DNA of 64,000 nucleotides from Diphasiastrum complanatum (GCA_029204225.1 CM055100.1:11789272-11853271); one strand, 5' to 3'; positions 12,401 through 23,019 are shown, numbered from the stretch's first letter. The notes: generated by a model not told the origin, from the letters alone. Translations and numbers: made by a program.

Positions 12401-12595
12401 GCATGAAGGGCGAGGCCCATGTTAATCTCAGAATGGAAGAGCGTCGGGTAAAACCCATTGCCACTAGAAGTGGACTGGCTGTCTATAGCCATGGTTGGAT
12501 AAGAGTGTCAGAGGGTAGAGGCCAAATATGTGTGGCCTCGGGTCACGCTGGATCACCTGTTTGGCGTCAGAGTCTTCAGAGGATGAGGAGGCCAT
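9480..12595 (-). pseudogene. accessory ORF of element A, coiled-coil protein
   Basis: A sense reading frame of about 1,000 codons between integrase and the 3' LTR. It probably starts at the ATG at 12595, which has a good plant context (AACATGGCC). A serine/acidic N-terminus (MASSSSEDSD) shifts frame before 12492. Then follow a globular part (12492-11860; YATWDEDKSRFHFMYQG, LPYDWHSFLIRELT), a Ser/Thr/Pro-rich linker with one stop at 11743-11745 and a frame change near 11320, a long coiled coil (about 11060-10480, many Leu/Gln/Glu heptads), a Gln-rich stretch with a TGA at 10326-10328, and a globular C-terminal part (10226-9480; GGWQISFSAQ, EDQLPIARVYYRATLLGDPW). I do not recognise a known domain. 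Codon structure stays open across most of its length, which argues for past selection. Function unknown; a structural or Gag-like role is a guess. Confidence 0.65.
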
Positions 12596-12848
12596 GTTAG
12601 CAGTGATGATTACTGGTCAAAAAAATAGAAAAAATGATGAAAAATGGAAAAGGGTGTGGAAACGACAGAAAACTATAAATAACGAGTGTTGGATGATAAG
12701 GAGTGTAGTTCAGAGCGCAGATCGATGTTCAATAATATCAGATGACAACTGGTAGGAAGTTTGGTTGCAAACGGAGAACTTGGTAATTTCAGAGTAAATT
12801 TCGGCATAGCTTCGCTAGCAAAGGTGACAAATGACTCGAATTCAGCCC

Positions 12849-12855
12849 TTATATA
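12849..12855 (-). promoter_or_regulatory. putative TATA box of the accessory ORF
   Basis: The minus strand reads CCACTATATAAGGG at 12859-12846, a strong plant TATA-box match (TATATAA), about 250 bp upstream of the accessory ATG at 12595 and downstream of integrase. Transcription would start near 12820. This suggests a separate transcript for the accessory frame; the motif is seen, the promoter function is inferred. Confidence 0.5.
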
Positions 12856-12961
12856 GTGGAATTTAGAGTGCGTATTAGGTGAAATTCACTTTCTCTTGCT
12901 CAGTTCCACCCAAATTTTGGCAGGCACCTTCTTCACAAAATTCTAAGACCTCAGAGAAGTC

Positions 12962-13253
12962 TGCGAGAGTTCAGAAGGTGATTTGACTGCCATGCGAAGG
13001 TTCTGCGAGGATTTAGGCTGTCTGCGAGGGTTCAACTCTCGCAGGAAGTGATCTCTCACACAACTTGTTCTTGTGATTGGATTTTCAAGATCAGACCATG
13101 TTGGCAGGCTAATTTCACTGTTCTGATTTCATTTAGGACTTTGCGAGGGTTGGTAAGATGATCTTGATGCTCTACGAGGGTTCTGAAAATTCAGCTTATG
13201 AGAACTCTCGCATACACTAAAAAATGATAATTCCTCCATCGGGAACTCTCGCA
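12962..13253. repeat. array of nine short motifs GCGAGRGTT
   Basis: Nine copies of TGCGAGRGTTC or its complement occur within 292 bp. In forward sense they start at 12962, 12993, 13004, 13023, 13142 and 13173 (the last as TACGAGGGTTC); inverted copies lie at 13034, 13203 and 13244. Some copies are imperfect, and spacing is irregular, so this is not a simple tandem repeat. It lies just upstream, in the sense of element A, of the putative TATA box, as an array of cis-elements would. Confidence 0.6.
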
Positions 13254-13610
13254 AAGATTTTCATGGATGCATCTAGGTCAGATCTGGTGACTATCCAATT
13301 TTCAAGAGCTATCTCCCAGGGGAGCTCAAAAAATCATGAAAAAAGTGCTTTGTCAGAGTGTCTTTTGACGAGATCTCAAGTTTTCTGATTTTTCACTTTT
13401 GTAAACTGGTAATCAACTTCATCCAGGCTTGATCTGACTATTGGTGGTTCTCTGGAAAGTCTGATGGATTCTTGGTAGTAGATCCATCAGTCAATCTGAT
13501 GACCTGCTTCCTTTTTTATCCTATCTGGATCTGGATCCTCCTTGGATTCTGATGGATTTCCCCGATCTTGCCAGATCTGGCTGTGCCACCCCCAATCTGG
13601 ATCTGTCTCA

Positions 13611-14720
13611 CTATGGTGGCCAGTACTTGTGCAACCGGCTGCCATTGATGGGTGTGTCGAATGGCGTCCCATCTAGCTTTTCTAAGTCCACGGCTCCATG
13701 ATTAAGAATTTCCTTGATCCTATAAGGACCTTTGCCAATGAATTTTAACTTCCCTCTGATCGCCTTGGTTTTATACCTCAAGACCAGATCTTTTGAACAA
13801 AGATCCTTCTTTTGTAATATGCGATCATGCCAAGCTTTGTGTCTTTCCTTTTCAGCTGCCAGTGCATGCACAGCTAGTAAGCGTGTTTCACAAAATTTAT
13901 GCAGAGCTTCGTGGCGTAGCTGTAGAGATTTGGACTCATTAAGACGTTGCGCAGTGGCAATCTTTAATGAAAGAATTAAAAACTCTACTGGCATCACAGC
14001 ATCATGACCATATACCAATTGGAAGAGTGTTTGATCAGTGCTCCCTTTATATATTGTCTTGAATGCCCACAGTGCAGCATGCAACTTGTGTTCCCAATCT
14101 GATCTGTTAGCTTCAATGGTTTTCGTGAGCACGCTACACAGGATCTTATTGGATGATTCTGCTTGCCCATTACCACGAGGATAATAAGGTGTACTGGTCC
14201 TGTGGATCACAAAGAATTCCTTCAACATGACCTTGATGTCTCGTTGATGAAATGGCTTCCGCGATCACTGACTAGCTCCATTGGACATCCGAAGCGCACA
14301 ATGATATTTTCACAAAGGAACTTGGCAGTGGTCCTAGCATCAGCTACTCTTACTGCCTTGGCTTCGACCCATTTGGTGAGGTAGTCTGTGGCTACGATTA
14401 TGTATCGAGCCTGGCCTTGCTGCAGGATGAATTGGACCAATATAATCCAATCCCCATTTTTTGAACGGTTCTTAGGCTAAGACTGGGTGCAGTAGGTCAT
14501 AGTTCAATCTCGTTGGTCTCCTTGCCCTTTGGCACACATCGCACTTTTTCAAGTATTACTCCGTATCTTTATGAATCGTTGGCCACCAACATCCTGATTG
14601 CAGAATCTTGCGAACTGTAATGTCAGATGCAAAATGACACCCACCCATGCCTTTATGTGAAAGCGAAATGATCGGGGTGGTCTCATGAGGAAGAATACAC
14701 CACCGAAGAATTCCATCAAG
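13611..14720 (-). pseudogene. element A integrase
   Basis: The N-terminal zinc-binding (HHCC) region lies at about 14720-14470 and is broken by stops and frame changes. The catalytic core begins at about 14440 (YIIVATDYLTKWVEAKAV, then RFGCPMELVSDRGSHF) and continues after a frame change at 14228 (TPYYPRGNGQAESSNK). This covers the two aspartates and the glutamate of the D,D,E triad. The C-terminal GPF/Y-like part reads KFIGKGPYRIKEIL (near 13720), ending with INGSRLHKYWPP. It catalysed insertion of element cDNA; the present copy is inactive. Confidence 0.85.
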
Positions 14721-14726
14721 ACCTCT

Positions 14727-15300
14727 TCAATACAACTGGCCGGCAATCAGCTGATAAGGTCTAGCCTTCAAGAGCAATTTCCACTGTTCCGTCTTTGGTA
14801 GTGATTTGTCTGGTTGGCCCCGCATTTGATATTCAACAATGTCGGCAACCCATTCTGGTACTGTGTCCACGTAAAATAAGACAACATCTGCCAACTCATC
14901 ATTGGGTTGGGTTGCAATCTCCTTTCCCTTGATTCGTGACACATGATCTGCAATGTAGTGTTGTTTTCCCTTGCGAATTACTATCCGAAAATCAAACTCC
15001 AATAACAGAAGTAGCCAACTGGTGATTCTTTCGGTGTTGCAAGTTTTATTAACGAGATAGAGCAAGGGTTGATGGTCCGTATAAAAAGCAAAATGTGTGG
15101 CCATCAAGTAATGTCAAATTCTCTTCACCACATAGATCATTGCCAGTGCTTCCCGTTCTGTGGTTGAATAGTTCATTTTGGTATCACTGAGCTGTCGGCT
15201 TGCAAACCGGATTAAAAAATCCTTTTTGTGTTCACCTGTCTGGGTTAAGACTGCTCCAACTGCATACTTCGATGCGTCCGTATGCACGTGAAACTCAATG
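14727..15300 (-). pseudogene. element A RNase H
   Basis: RNase H domain reading EFHVHTDASKYAVGAVLTQ, RFASRQLSDTKMNYSTTERE and, after a stop between 15114 and 15107, FAFYTDHQPLLYLVNK and FRIVIRKGKQHYIADHVSR. The catalytic Asp, Glu and Asp positions (TDAS, TERE, YTDH) are present. It degraded the RNA strand during reverse transcription. One in-frame stop separates the halves. Confidence 0.85.
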
Positions 15301-16183
15301 GACCAATTGGGTGGGCGTAAGATTGGTGCTGAAACCAATGCATCCTTAAGCTTTTGGAAAGCCTTTAGAGCCTCCTCATTCCAATGTGGATTCGTTGTGA
15401 GTTTGTAGATTGGTTTGGCTAACTCCGCAAAATCAAAAATGAAGATCCAGGATCTATAATAGTTAGCATGACCCATGAAAATGTAGACCTCGCGAATTGT
15501 CACCCGTGGTGGTAGATCAATAATGATCCTGATCTTTGATAGATCTGTGGCGATCTCGTGTCTTGACACGAGAATCAAGCCATGTGTCACCCAGAATTGA
15601 TATTTTTCTGGATTTAGGGAGATCTGGTATTTGCGGCATTTTTGTAGCACCTCCAAATTGGATAAGTGTTCTGAATCTGGTCCATGCACACACAGATCGT
15701 CCAAGAAAATTTCCAAAAAATTTTGCAAATAATCTTTGAATGTCGCCTACATGACTCGCTGGAAAGTGCTTGGGGAATTGCAAAGTCCGAATGGCATCAC
15801 TTTATAGGCATAGGTTTCCCATTCCATGGCAAATGTTGTCTTGTGCTGGTCCTGGGGGGCTATTTTCATTGGTTGTAGCCGCTGAAGCCGTCCAGAAAAC
15901 TGTAGGCTTCAACGCCAGCTACCCTGTCGAGGACACTTTCTGTAAATGGTAAAGGAAAATGGTCCTTTTTGGTGACTGCATTTAGCGCTTTCAGATTCAC
16001 ACAGATCCGCATTTTGTCATTCTTCTTGGGTACTATAACTATCGGCGATACCCATTCCGTGTTCTCGATCTCATAAATGAAATCTGCGTCCATTAGCTTT
16101 TGCAACTCCTGCTTGATCAGTTCTGTATAATTCGGGTTGCAGCGGAAGTAACGGCTCACCTTGGGGACTGCTCCATCCACCAA
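15301..16183 (-). pseudogene. element A reverse transcriptase
   Basis: The fingers and palm read RYFRCNPNYTELIKQEL, WVSPIVIVPKKNDKMRICVN and SFLDGFSGYNQ (first catalytic Asp). After a frame change near 15790 the YxDD box appears as FLDDLCVHG (about 15700), with Phe in place of the usual Tyr. The thumb and connection follow (YRSWIFIFDFAELAKPIYKL). The polymerase is recognisable end to end but broken by at least one frameshift and a stop. Confidence 0.85.
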
Positions 16184-16189
16184 GGGTAT

Positions 16190-17271
16190 GGTATGTTAAA
16201 CTACTGTTGGCGGAATGGCCTTTAGATCACTATAGCTCCAGGCAAAACAGTTTTTATATTCCACCAACAAGGATCGTAGTCTCTTGAACTACGTGGGTGT
16301 TAATTGCTCTCCCACATGCACTATCTTTTCTTTTTCTCCTGGCTCCGCAAGATTCATTGGCTGTGTTCGCGCAGGTCCCTCGAAGACTTGTTCCGCTGGT
16401 GCCTGACTTTGATCAGGTTCTCGCTGGGCTTGCGGCATCATGATTACCACGTCGTCAAAGTATAATTCTTGAAAGTATCAGGCATCTCGTGAACGGGAGC
16501 TCGTCGAGATTCCTCTTTCAACATATTAATCTTGGTCCGATTGGTCATTTTTTAATTTTCTGTCACCTGTGTAGAAGATAATGTTCTATCTGAGTCCAAC
16601 TGGATTGACTTTAAGGACTCCAACACCTTCTTTTTGCTCTTTTTTGTCATTTTGGTGGGTTCATCATTGTTGTCTTTCTTCGAGACTGTTGTGACATTTG
16701 CCTCATGGTTGTGAATATCAACGTCTACTGTAGCTATCGCCTCTTCGGGTAGGTCACTCCATCGGATCACCTGGTTGTAGCGATGCTTCAACTGAATCTT
16801 CTTATTCACAGGTGCCTTGGGTGGATCGATCCTTGAAACTTTCACCATAGCAAACTTTTGTGGTGGTTGACTTGGTACCTTCTTGGTTCCGTAAAGATCT
16901 GGGTCCATGTGGTGTAGGACCTGTTCATCAATCAGCTCAATCTCCTTATTATAAGTTAGAGCATGTTGCCAAGGGACTAGATCATCATCCACTGGGTTCT
17001 CAATAGGCTCCGTTGACAACCATGCTACGTTTATCATATTCACCCCAAATGTGATTGGTGTGTCCATAGTGTAACATTTGGGTGAAGATGTACTAGGTTC
17101 TGGATCTGATTCATATTGACATGCCTGGCAGTCAATAGTTGCTAATGCATCTACCCATCTCACAACATCCGTCTTTGAATGATAGTGACCTCCCTTGGTT
17201 GGCCTTGGGCGATCAATCGTATGATCTGTCGTGGATGATACGCCATCAGTCTTGGGTGCAATAGGTTTCAT
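16190..17271 (-). pseudogene. element A protease-RT linker region
   Basis: A mostly open, hydrophilic frame (16552-17271, 239 residues) rich in Lys, Asp and Thr, without a recognised domain, followed by a non-coding-looking 16190-16550. It occupies the position of the spacer between protease and RT in plant gypsy polyproteins. The segment reads, for example, IRWSDLPEEAIATVDVD. Confidence 0.6.
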
Positions 17272-17301
17272 CGCCCATGTGGTTGGATCAACCTTTACAG
17301 T

Positions 17302-17660
17302 CTATTCTCTGTTCTCGAAGGTGAGTTTCCCTGTACCCCAGTTGTGTACTACTTGCGCAGTCCTCAACCAAGGTCTTCCCAGTAAGACACGATATGCGGA
17401 TGGAGATTCAGGTATATCCATGACTACAAAAGTAATCACAAACTGCATGTCTGCTATCTTGACGGGGATATCGGCAACTACACCTTTTGGTTTCACATAG
17501 GATTGATCTGCTAGCTTGATGGCGAATCTTGTTGGCTTCAATCCTTGAAAATCTCATTTTTCATATAAAGTAGTGGAGATCATATTGACACCCGATCCTC
17601 CATCTACCATTGTCGCCTCGTCCTCGTATCTCTTGTGTTTGATTGGCAAAGTGATGTTGT
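17302..17660 (-). pseudogene. element A aspartic protease
   Basis: The active-site loop reads EATMVDGGSGVNMIS (about 17615), a D-G-G-S variant of the D-T/S-G motif used by many plant gypsy proteases. After one stop the frame continues with RFAIKLADQSYVKPKGVVAD and ends with the characteristic YRVLLGRPWLR. It would have cut the Gag-Pol polyprotein. Confidence 0.8.
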
Positions 17661-19544
17661 GTTCCTCACTTTCCCATGCTGCTTTGATGTGGAGGACGTT
17701 ATTTGTTTCATCATAGCCCGCACAATATATGGGCTCAGGCGCTACTAGCTCCTCATCCGCTTTGGCCCATTCAGCTAGAAGGCTTTTCGCTTGTGGTGCA
17801 ATCTGCAATAGTTCCCCGAGTGGTAAACTAACATGGCTTGACAGCAAAAGTGTGAGCCTTTAAATGCGTGGTTCCTTGGGCTCCACCATGTGAAAAGGTG
17901 GTTCATGTTGGTGCAACCGATCATTTTGATCAGTGCGCAGTGGTGAGCCTGCTTGCGGTTCCCATTCGACGCCGACTGGAAGTTCTGTGGGATGGTCCCT
18001 TTCTTGCTCTTTTTTCTCTGCTTGTGCTTTCTGTACCCAGTGTCTTATTTTTTGGTACTGTCTTCTCTCTTCTCTCACATTTGGATATGGCGCTGAAGTT
18101 GAGGGTTGGTCGTCAGTGACCGATGGTGGTGGTGAGGGAGTCACTTCCTTCCTCTTCTGTGCTCGTGTAACAGCTAACACAGGAGCGTGGAATTGTCGAC
18201 CTTCCGATGGCATCCCCACTGGAACTGCTGGTTGTTGTATGGCAATGAGGTTAAGAGGTGCACTGGTTCCAGTTTTAAATGGACAATTTTTGTAACAGTG
18301 TCCATAACCGCATTCTCGACAGGAGGTTGTATATTGTCCCTTGTAAGGACATTCTGCTATTCTGTGTCCTTCGCCGCATCCGTAGTAGCCGTAATTTCTT
18401 CCGCCTTGGCGTTGACTGCATATGCCGAAACATATTCATTTATGGCAGGATCCATAAATGGTTCATCTGATCCGTACCATTGTTGCTGCTCAGGTTGAGG
18501 TGGCATTTTCATCTCTGGTTCTGCTGCTGTCAGATTTACATGGGCCACTTGTTGATTGGCTGGCCCTGGTGGAGCAGGTAAGGCCATACGCTGTGGTTGA
18601 TTTGGTGCGTCATACCTTGGTGCCGCGTTGGGTGCCCCTTGATGATAAGGATAGGAAGTCTGATAAGGCCTTCTCTTCTATTGAACAATCCGAGGGTTAA
18701 ACGGGAAAAATGTTGTATCGTGCGATGTTGCATTGCATAGATGGCAGAATCTATGTGTCAGTCTCAGATTGTGCTTTAGGACTGGACACTCGTTCGTTGT
18801 ATGGTTTTGCATGCATACTGAACACCATACATTCTCCCGTCAAGGATACTGCAGCTGGTTTGGTTCCGGTTGATGTGGAGTTACTGCTACAGTTCCCTGT
18901 AAGGCTTTCAATTTTTGGTCAAACTGTGCCATAAGTTGCTCCATCTGTTATTTGTGTAATTTTGTCATTTGCTCCAACAGCAGTTCTGTGGATAGGGCGG
19001 ATGCGTTTGATGATGATGATGCGATCGAGGGAGTAGGAGTGTGGGTGGAAGGATATTCATCATCAGATCCCTCATCCTCTTCCTTGATGGCATCTTCCAT
19101 AGCCTCTTGCAGAGTAGTGTACTGCTCCCATCGTTTCAGTTCTCTTCTGATGCTTCGTGGTAATCCGTCTAGGAACCACATGATCACCGCATGATCAGGA
19201 GTTAAGGCTGCACTGCACTCGGATCGTAGATGTTTGACCCGTTCAATATAATCTTGGACCCTTTCTCGTTTTCCCACCTTGACTTTGCTCAGCAAGAGAA
19301 ATGGGTCTTCCAAGAACTTTCTTGGTTTAAAGCACGTAATGAGAGCCGCTTTGACCGCTTTCCAGGTGGATTTTTCTTCCTCTGACAGGTTAAAAAACCA
19401 ATCCTGAGCCACTGCCAGTAAGGACATAGGAAATAACATCAGCTTCTCCGCAGGTGTCTGTTCGTCGTAGACTTCACAAGCTTGTTCGTAGATCTGGAGG
19501 AATCGGATGGGATCTGATGATCCATCGTATTTTGGTATTTCCAT
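17661..19544 (-). pseudogene. element A gag with zinc knuckles, 5' truncated
   Basis: The retrotransposon Gag core (18948-19544) reads DPIRFLQIYEQACEVYDE, DWFFNLSEEEKSTWKAVK, RVQDYIERVKHL and WFLDGLPRSIRRELKRW, all typical of plant gypsy Gag. It ends in an acidic, serine-rich tail. A proline/glutamine-rich region follows, then two zinc knuckles at about 18410-18290: one intact (CRECGYGHCYKNC) and one lacking its first Cys (YYGCGEGHRIAEC). Several frame changes lie between 18940 and 17860. The N-terminus of Gag and all upstream leader are missing at the junction with element B. Confidence 0.8.
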
Positions 19545-19554
19545 CCGTGGTTTG

Positions 19555-19990
19555 CTTGCCAGAACTTGCTAGTGAACTTGGATTCACGATCACTAACAAT
19601 ATCATTCAACAAACCATATAACCTGAACAACTTTTCAACAAAAAGCTGGGCTAGTTCAGATGCCTTGACAGTTAATTTAGTTGGCATAAATTGTGCCATC
19701 TTGGTTAGTCTGTCAACCACCACTCAAATGGCATCGTGATCACTCCGGGTTTTAGGGAGTCCAACCACAAAATCCATTGAAATACTTTCCCATTTTTTTC
19801 TAAGAATTTCCAAGGGATGTAGAAGACCCGCAACTTTGAGTCTTTCTGCTTTGTTTTGTTGGCACTGTTCACAACTTTGGACATATGCCTCCACATGACC
19901 TTTCATCTTAGGCCAGAAGAAATTCTGTCTAAAAAGGTCAAGTGTCCTCTCTGTATGCCTTGGCGACCAGCACAAGGGTTCTCATGACAC
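19555..19990 (-). pseudogene. element B integrase, N-terminal part
   Basis: It contains the zinc-binding segment HTERTLDLFRQNFFWPKMKG with ..SCEQCQQNK (His and Cys pair) and the catalytic-core start SISMDFVVGLPKTRSDHDAI, MVVDRLTKMAQFMPTKL and DIVSDRESKFTSKFW. At about 19555 it stops abruptly against gag of element A. The continuation is at 8613. Confidence 0.85.
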
Positions 19991-20115
19991 TGTTGTAGGA
20001 TTTGGGCCTACAAGTCCTCCCTATCCGGCACACAAACCTTTCCCTTTTGAAAAAGTAGGCCATTCCTTATGAAATAGTCTTCAAGTATCTTATCATTACA
20101 GGATTGCTTGGGATC

Positions 20116-20790
20116 CTACATCCCAAGGTCATCACTAAATCTAGAATTTCCCGTCAAGACATCTAGCCAGATGCAACCAAAAAACCTATCGGTTCGACAA
20201 AGATCCTGTAGTAAAAGATACAAATCAGATTGGATCTCAGCATAACATAACTGATTAATCTCTCCAATCTGACTCAAGGCATTGGCAACACAGTTCGATA
20301 TACCATCACGATAATTAATGTCGAACACAAACTCCTGAATGAGTTCTGACCATCTAGCCTTACGGCCATGAAGGTCCTTGGTCTCACAAATATACTTAAG
20401 GGATTGTTGATCAGTCATTACCATAAATCTGGCACCATATGGATAATGCCTCCAGATTTTTAACGCGTGAATGACTGCAAAAAGCTCCTTCTCATAGGTA
20501 GAATACCTAGTCTGAGCAAGATCCCGCTTCTTGCTTTCAAAAGCAACTAGTCTACCATCCTGATAAAAGACTGCTCCAATAGCAAAGTCGCTAGCATCCG
20601 TATTGACCACAAAGGACCGGTTAGGATCGACATTTTGTAAAATTGGAGCCGTAGAAAGACAGCGCTTGAGAGTCTCAAAACTCTCATTCATTTCATCCGT
20701 CCATGTTATCAATGGACTTTTTCTGCGGCTACATTTTTTTTTCACCCCCTTAAGAACATTCGTCAAGGGCAATGCTATTAAAGCATAGGA
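20116..20790 (-). pseudogene. element B connection/RNase H
   Basis: The frame reads SPLITWTDEMNESFETLK, RSFVVNTDASDFAIGAVFYQ, LAQTRYSTYEKELFAVIH and MVMTDQQSLKYI, then EFVFDINYRDGISNCVANAL. The RNase H catalytic acidic residues are present. Upstream it is joined to the RT N-terminus by a deletion at about 20793. Confidence 0.85.
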
Positions 20791-20794
20791 TCGA

Positions 20795-21178
20795 AATCCA
20801 GTCTTAGGAACATCTTCTTTCCTAATGCTTATCTAATCGTAACCTGATCTAAGATCAATCTTGGAGAAATACTTAGCTCCATTCAGACGATCCATAAGAT
20901 CATCCATCCTAGGTAAGGGATATATGTTCTTGATGGTTAAATCATTTAACTTTTTAAAGTCACCACACAAATGTGTGTCGGCATCCTTTCTACTAACTAA
21001 AAGGATTGGTGCTCCCCAAGGGGACTTACTAGGCCGAATATGGCCCATCCTAGGGAGTTCTTGTAACTGCTTAGAAATTTCATCCTCTTTCTTGATGCTA
21101 ACCCTGTATGGAAAAGATATACAGGTTGGCTTTAGGAAGCAACTCTATCTGATGGTCAACACTCCCTTGGGGAGGTAG
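20795..21178 (-). pseudogene. element B RT N-terminus, catalytic palm deleted
   Basis: RT fingers read [20 protein letters not shown] and [13 protein letters not shown] (first Asp). A stop follows, then IRKEDVPKTGFR, which is joined directly to SYALIALPLTNVLKG, a sequence from the connection domain. The segment with the YxDD box and the thumb is missing, roughly 110 residues by comparison with the family. This copy could not have polymerised DNA. Confidence 0.85.
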
Positions 21179-21670
21179 GCCATCAGGGAGTTTATCAGGA
21201 AAAACATCGCTATTTTCTTGCCTAAGTTTGTTAAATATTATTCCTTCAGGTGAGTTAACACTTAAGGGATTATTTACAGGCACATTCAAAGGCAAATGCG
21301 ATAAATCAATATTTAGACTCCGGACTGCATGGTCATCCACATAAATTTCATCTTTCAAAAAACAAAGATAAACTTTATTACCAGAATCTTTCAAATATTC
21401 CACAACTTCTAAAGCAGAAACCAAAGGATCAAAAGGCCTATTTACATCGCCTTTTAGCTCAACCAATGAGCCCTTATGCAAAAAGGAAATACTATGCGAC
21501 ATATAATCCTTTCTTAAAGACTCATTTTTAGAATAGAACCATTCTTTTCCTAAGATTATATCTACGCTATCCAAATTCATAATATGAAAATCTAGCGGTT
21601 CAACATAATCTTGGATCTGAAGCGACAGTTGAGGAACAAGCTGATCCCAAGCTTTTGCCACAGTTACCAA
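21179..21670 (-). pseudogene. element B protease tail and linker
   Basis: The end of the protease fold reads LDFHIMNLDSVDIILGKEW, followed by a linker ending in DVFPDKLPDGLPPQG and [11 protein letters not shown], which lead into RT. The active-site D-S-G half and gag are absent on the right; the element is truncated at about 21670. Confidence 0.75.
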
Positions 21671-22199
21671 TAGAAATATTTAAGAAGAATGATTTATACA
21701 AAATTGCGCAAATGAAAAATACATTAGTGAGACAAAAATTACACTCTGATTAATATCAACAATGAGTACAATGGCTTGAAATAATAACTTCAGCTTGTTG
21801 AGCGTTAATGATGGCTACAGATAACTCTGATAATGATAAAACTTAACACTTTGATTAAATCTTACATAGCTTGATTCAACTAATATATATTTACAATTGT
21901 CTTCAAAAATATCTTATGAGCAATGAATGTTATTTACGCCAGTCTTTGTATATGTAGAAAGTTAGTAATCGCCCCTTGGGATATTTGTCTGTCCAGCTGT
22001 TTTTAGGGTTGATGATAAGTTGGCGACGTCGGTCCGCCATTAAAAAATCCGAAGGTGCCTTTGAATTGTTTAAGGCATGTCCAAAATGAAATTTGGTCAT
22101 TGTGTCATCTTTTTCGTGAAAGTGCAAAAAATGCGAAAAAGACGAAGGTGTCTTAAAAATGATTAAGGCACAGTCCATTCTGAAAATTTAGTCTACCAA
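21671..22199. other. non-coding stretch with LTR-like A/T-rich motifs
   Basis: No gene. The stretch 22020-22190 shares a loose style with 44560-44880 and 46660-46900 (TTTTTCG, GCAAAAAATGCGAAAAAG, AAGGTGYCTT). It may be part of a copia LTR family also found there, but alignment by eye is too weak to set limits. Confidence 0.35.
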
Positions 22200-22450
22200 T
22201 ATCTTCACCTTTGATTTTGTGTGAGTTGTTTGTCTCCAAGGTGTACGAACTTCTTGGTGTTGTAGGCTGAATAGTTGATAAACCCTTCTTGATGGCTTGT
22301 CATGTGTTGTGTTGCTCTAGAATCAAGGAACCACTCCTCTAATTGTTCGACATGGTGATGGTTTACCATGAAGGCCTCCTGCTCGTCGTCGTCATAATCG
22401 TCCTCGATCCAACTTCGACAGATCGAAGTCTGCCCTACTTGATCATAGCT
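22200..22450 (-). pseudogene. copia aspartic protease relict
   Basis: On the minus strand a short open stretch reads DDYDDDEQEAFMVNHHH, EEWFLDSRATQHMT and FINYSAYNTKKFVHLGD. This is the copia protease active site, in which the Gly of the D-S-G motif is replaced by Arg, a change that would abolish activity. Neither gag nor integrase is found next to it. Confidence 0.8.
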
Positions 22451-23019
22451 TCGAAGTTTCTAGATCTATACGGTCGATTCCGTAGCCATGCACAAAGTGG
22501 ATTGATTTAAAATTACCTTTATGAAATCGTATTTAGTGCGAAAATTAGATCGTCACAATCGACTCAAACTATCAGTCACAAAAGACAGTGTAATCTACAA
22601 ATAAGTTTATTTGCAAGTAATAATCAATCTGAACATGAGTAAAATGAGCATTCAGCATGACATACACGACTTAGATTATTAAAACATTGATTATTTAGTC
22701 GTGAAGAAATACAATCTGAATGCAGACAGAGTCACGTTCTTCTTTAAACAATGCTCTGTGATAACAAAAAGAAAGAACAAAACAACTGCACTCTGGATGT
22801 CTGATTGATCTACTAAAGTTGCTGGATGTATACACTATGAAAGATTCAAATAGTTTGATCATATTTATTATATTTTCATATTTGGCAAATTGAGGCCAAC
22901 TTTGTTTTAGACTTAGAGTTTGACTTTTCAAAGTTCATTAGTCTAAATTTAATTTAAATAAACACTTTTTGAAAGTGGGGGAAAGTTAGAAGTCGAGTTT
23001 GAGTAGATTCAAATTTGAA

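Larger units (their letters stand above)
8614..19554 (-). mobile_element. element A: Tat-like Ty3/gypsy with accessory ORF
   Basis: A minus-strand element of about 10.9 kb ordered gag, protease, RT, RNase H, integrase, accessory frame, 3' LTR. The integrase motif YYPRGNGQAESSNK and the protease motif DGGSGVN resemble plant Tat-lineage elements, which are known to carry extra reading frames. The 5' LTR, primer site and the start of gag are missing: gag runs straight into integrase of element B at about 19550. Most genes carry one to a few stops or frame changes, so it is inactive but only moderately decayed. Confidence 0.8.
8250..21670 (-). mobile_element. element B: Ty3/gypsy relict split by element A
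   Basis: Element B runs right to left: protease tail and linker (21670-21100), RT N-terminus (21178-20795), connection and RNase H (20790-20116), integrase (19990-19555) and, beyond the inserted element A, the rest of integrase (8613-8250). The two integrase halves belong to one gene: the right part ends at FTSKFWQA and the left part resumes at DMTNHTMEDMLRTY. These positions lie roughly 20 residues apart in related integrases, so about 60 bp were lost on the right side of the insertion. No gag or LTR can be assigned with confidence. Element B is close in sequence to element J (31.4-35.3 kb). Confidence 0.8.
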
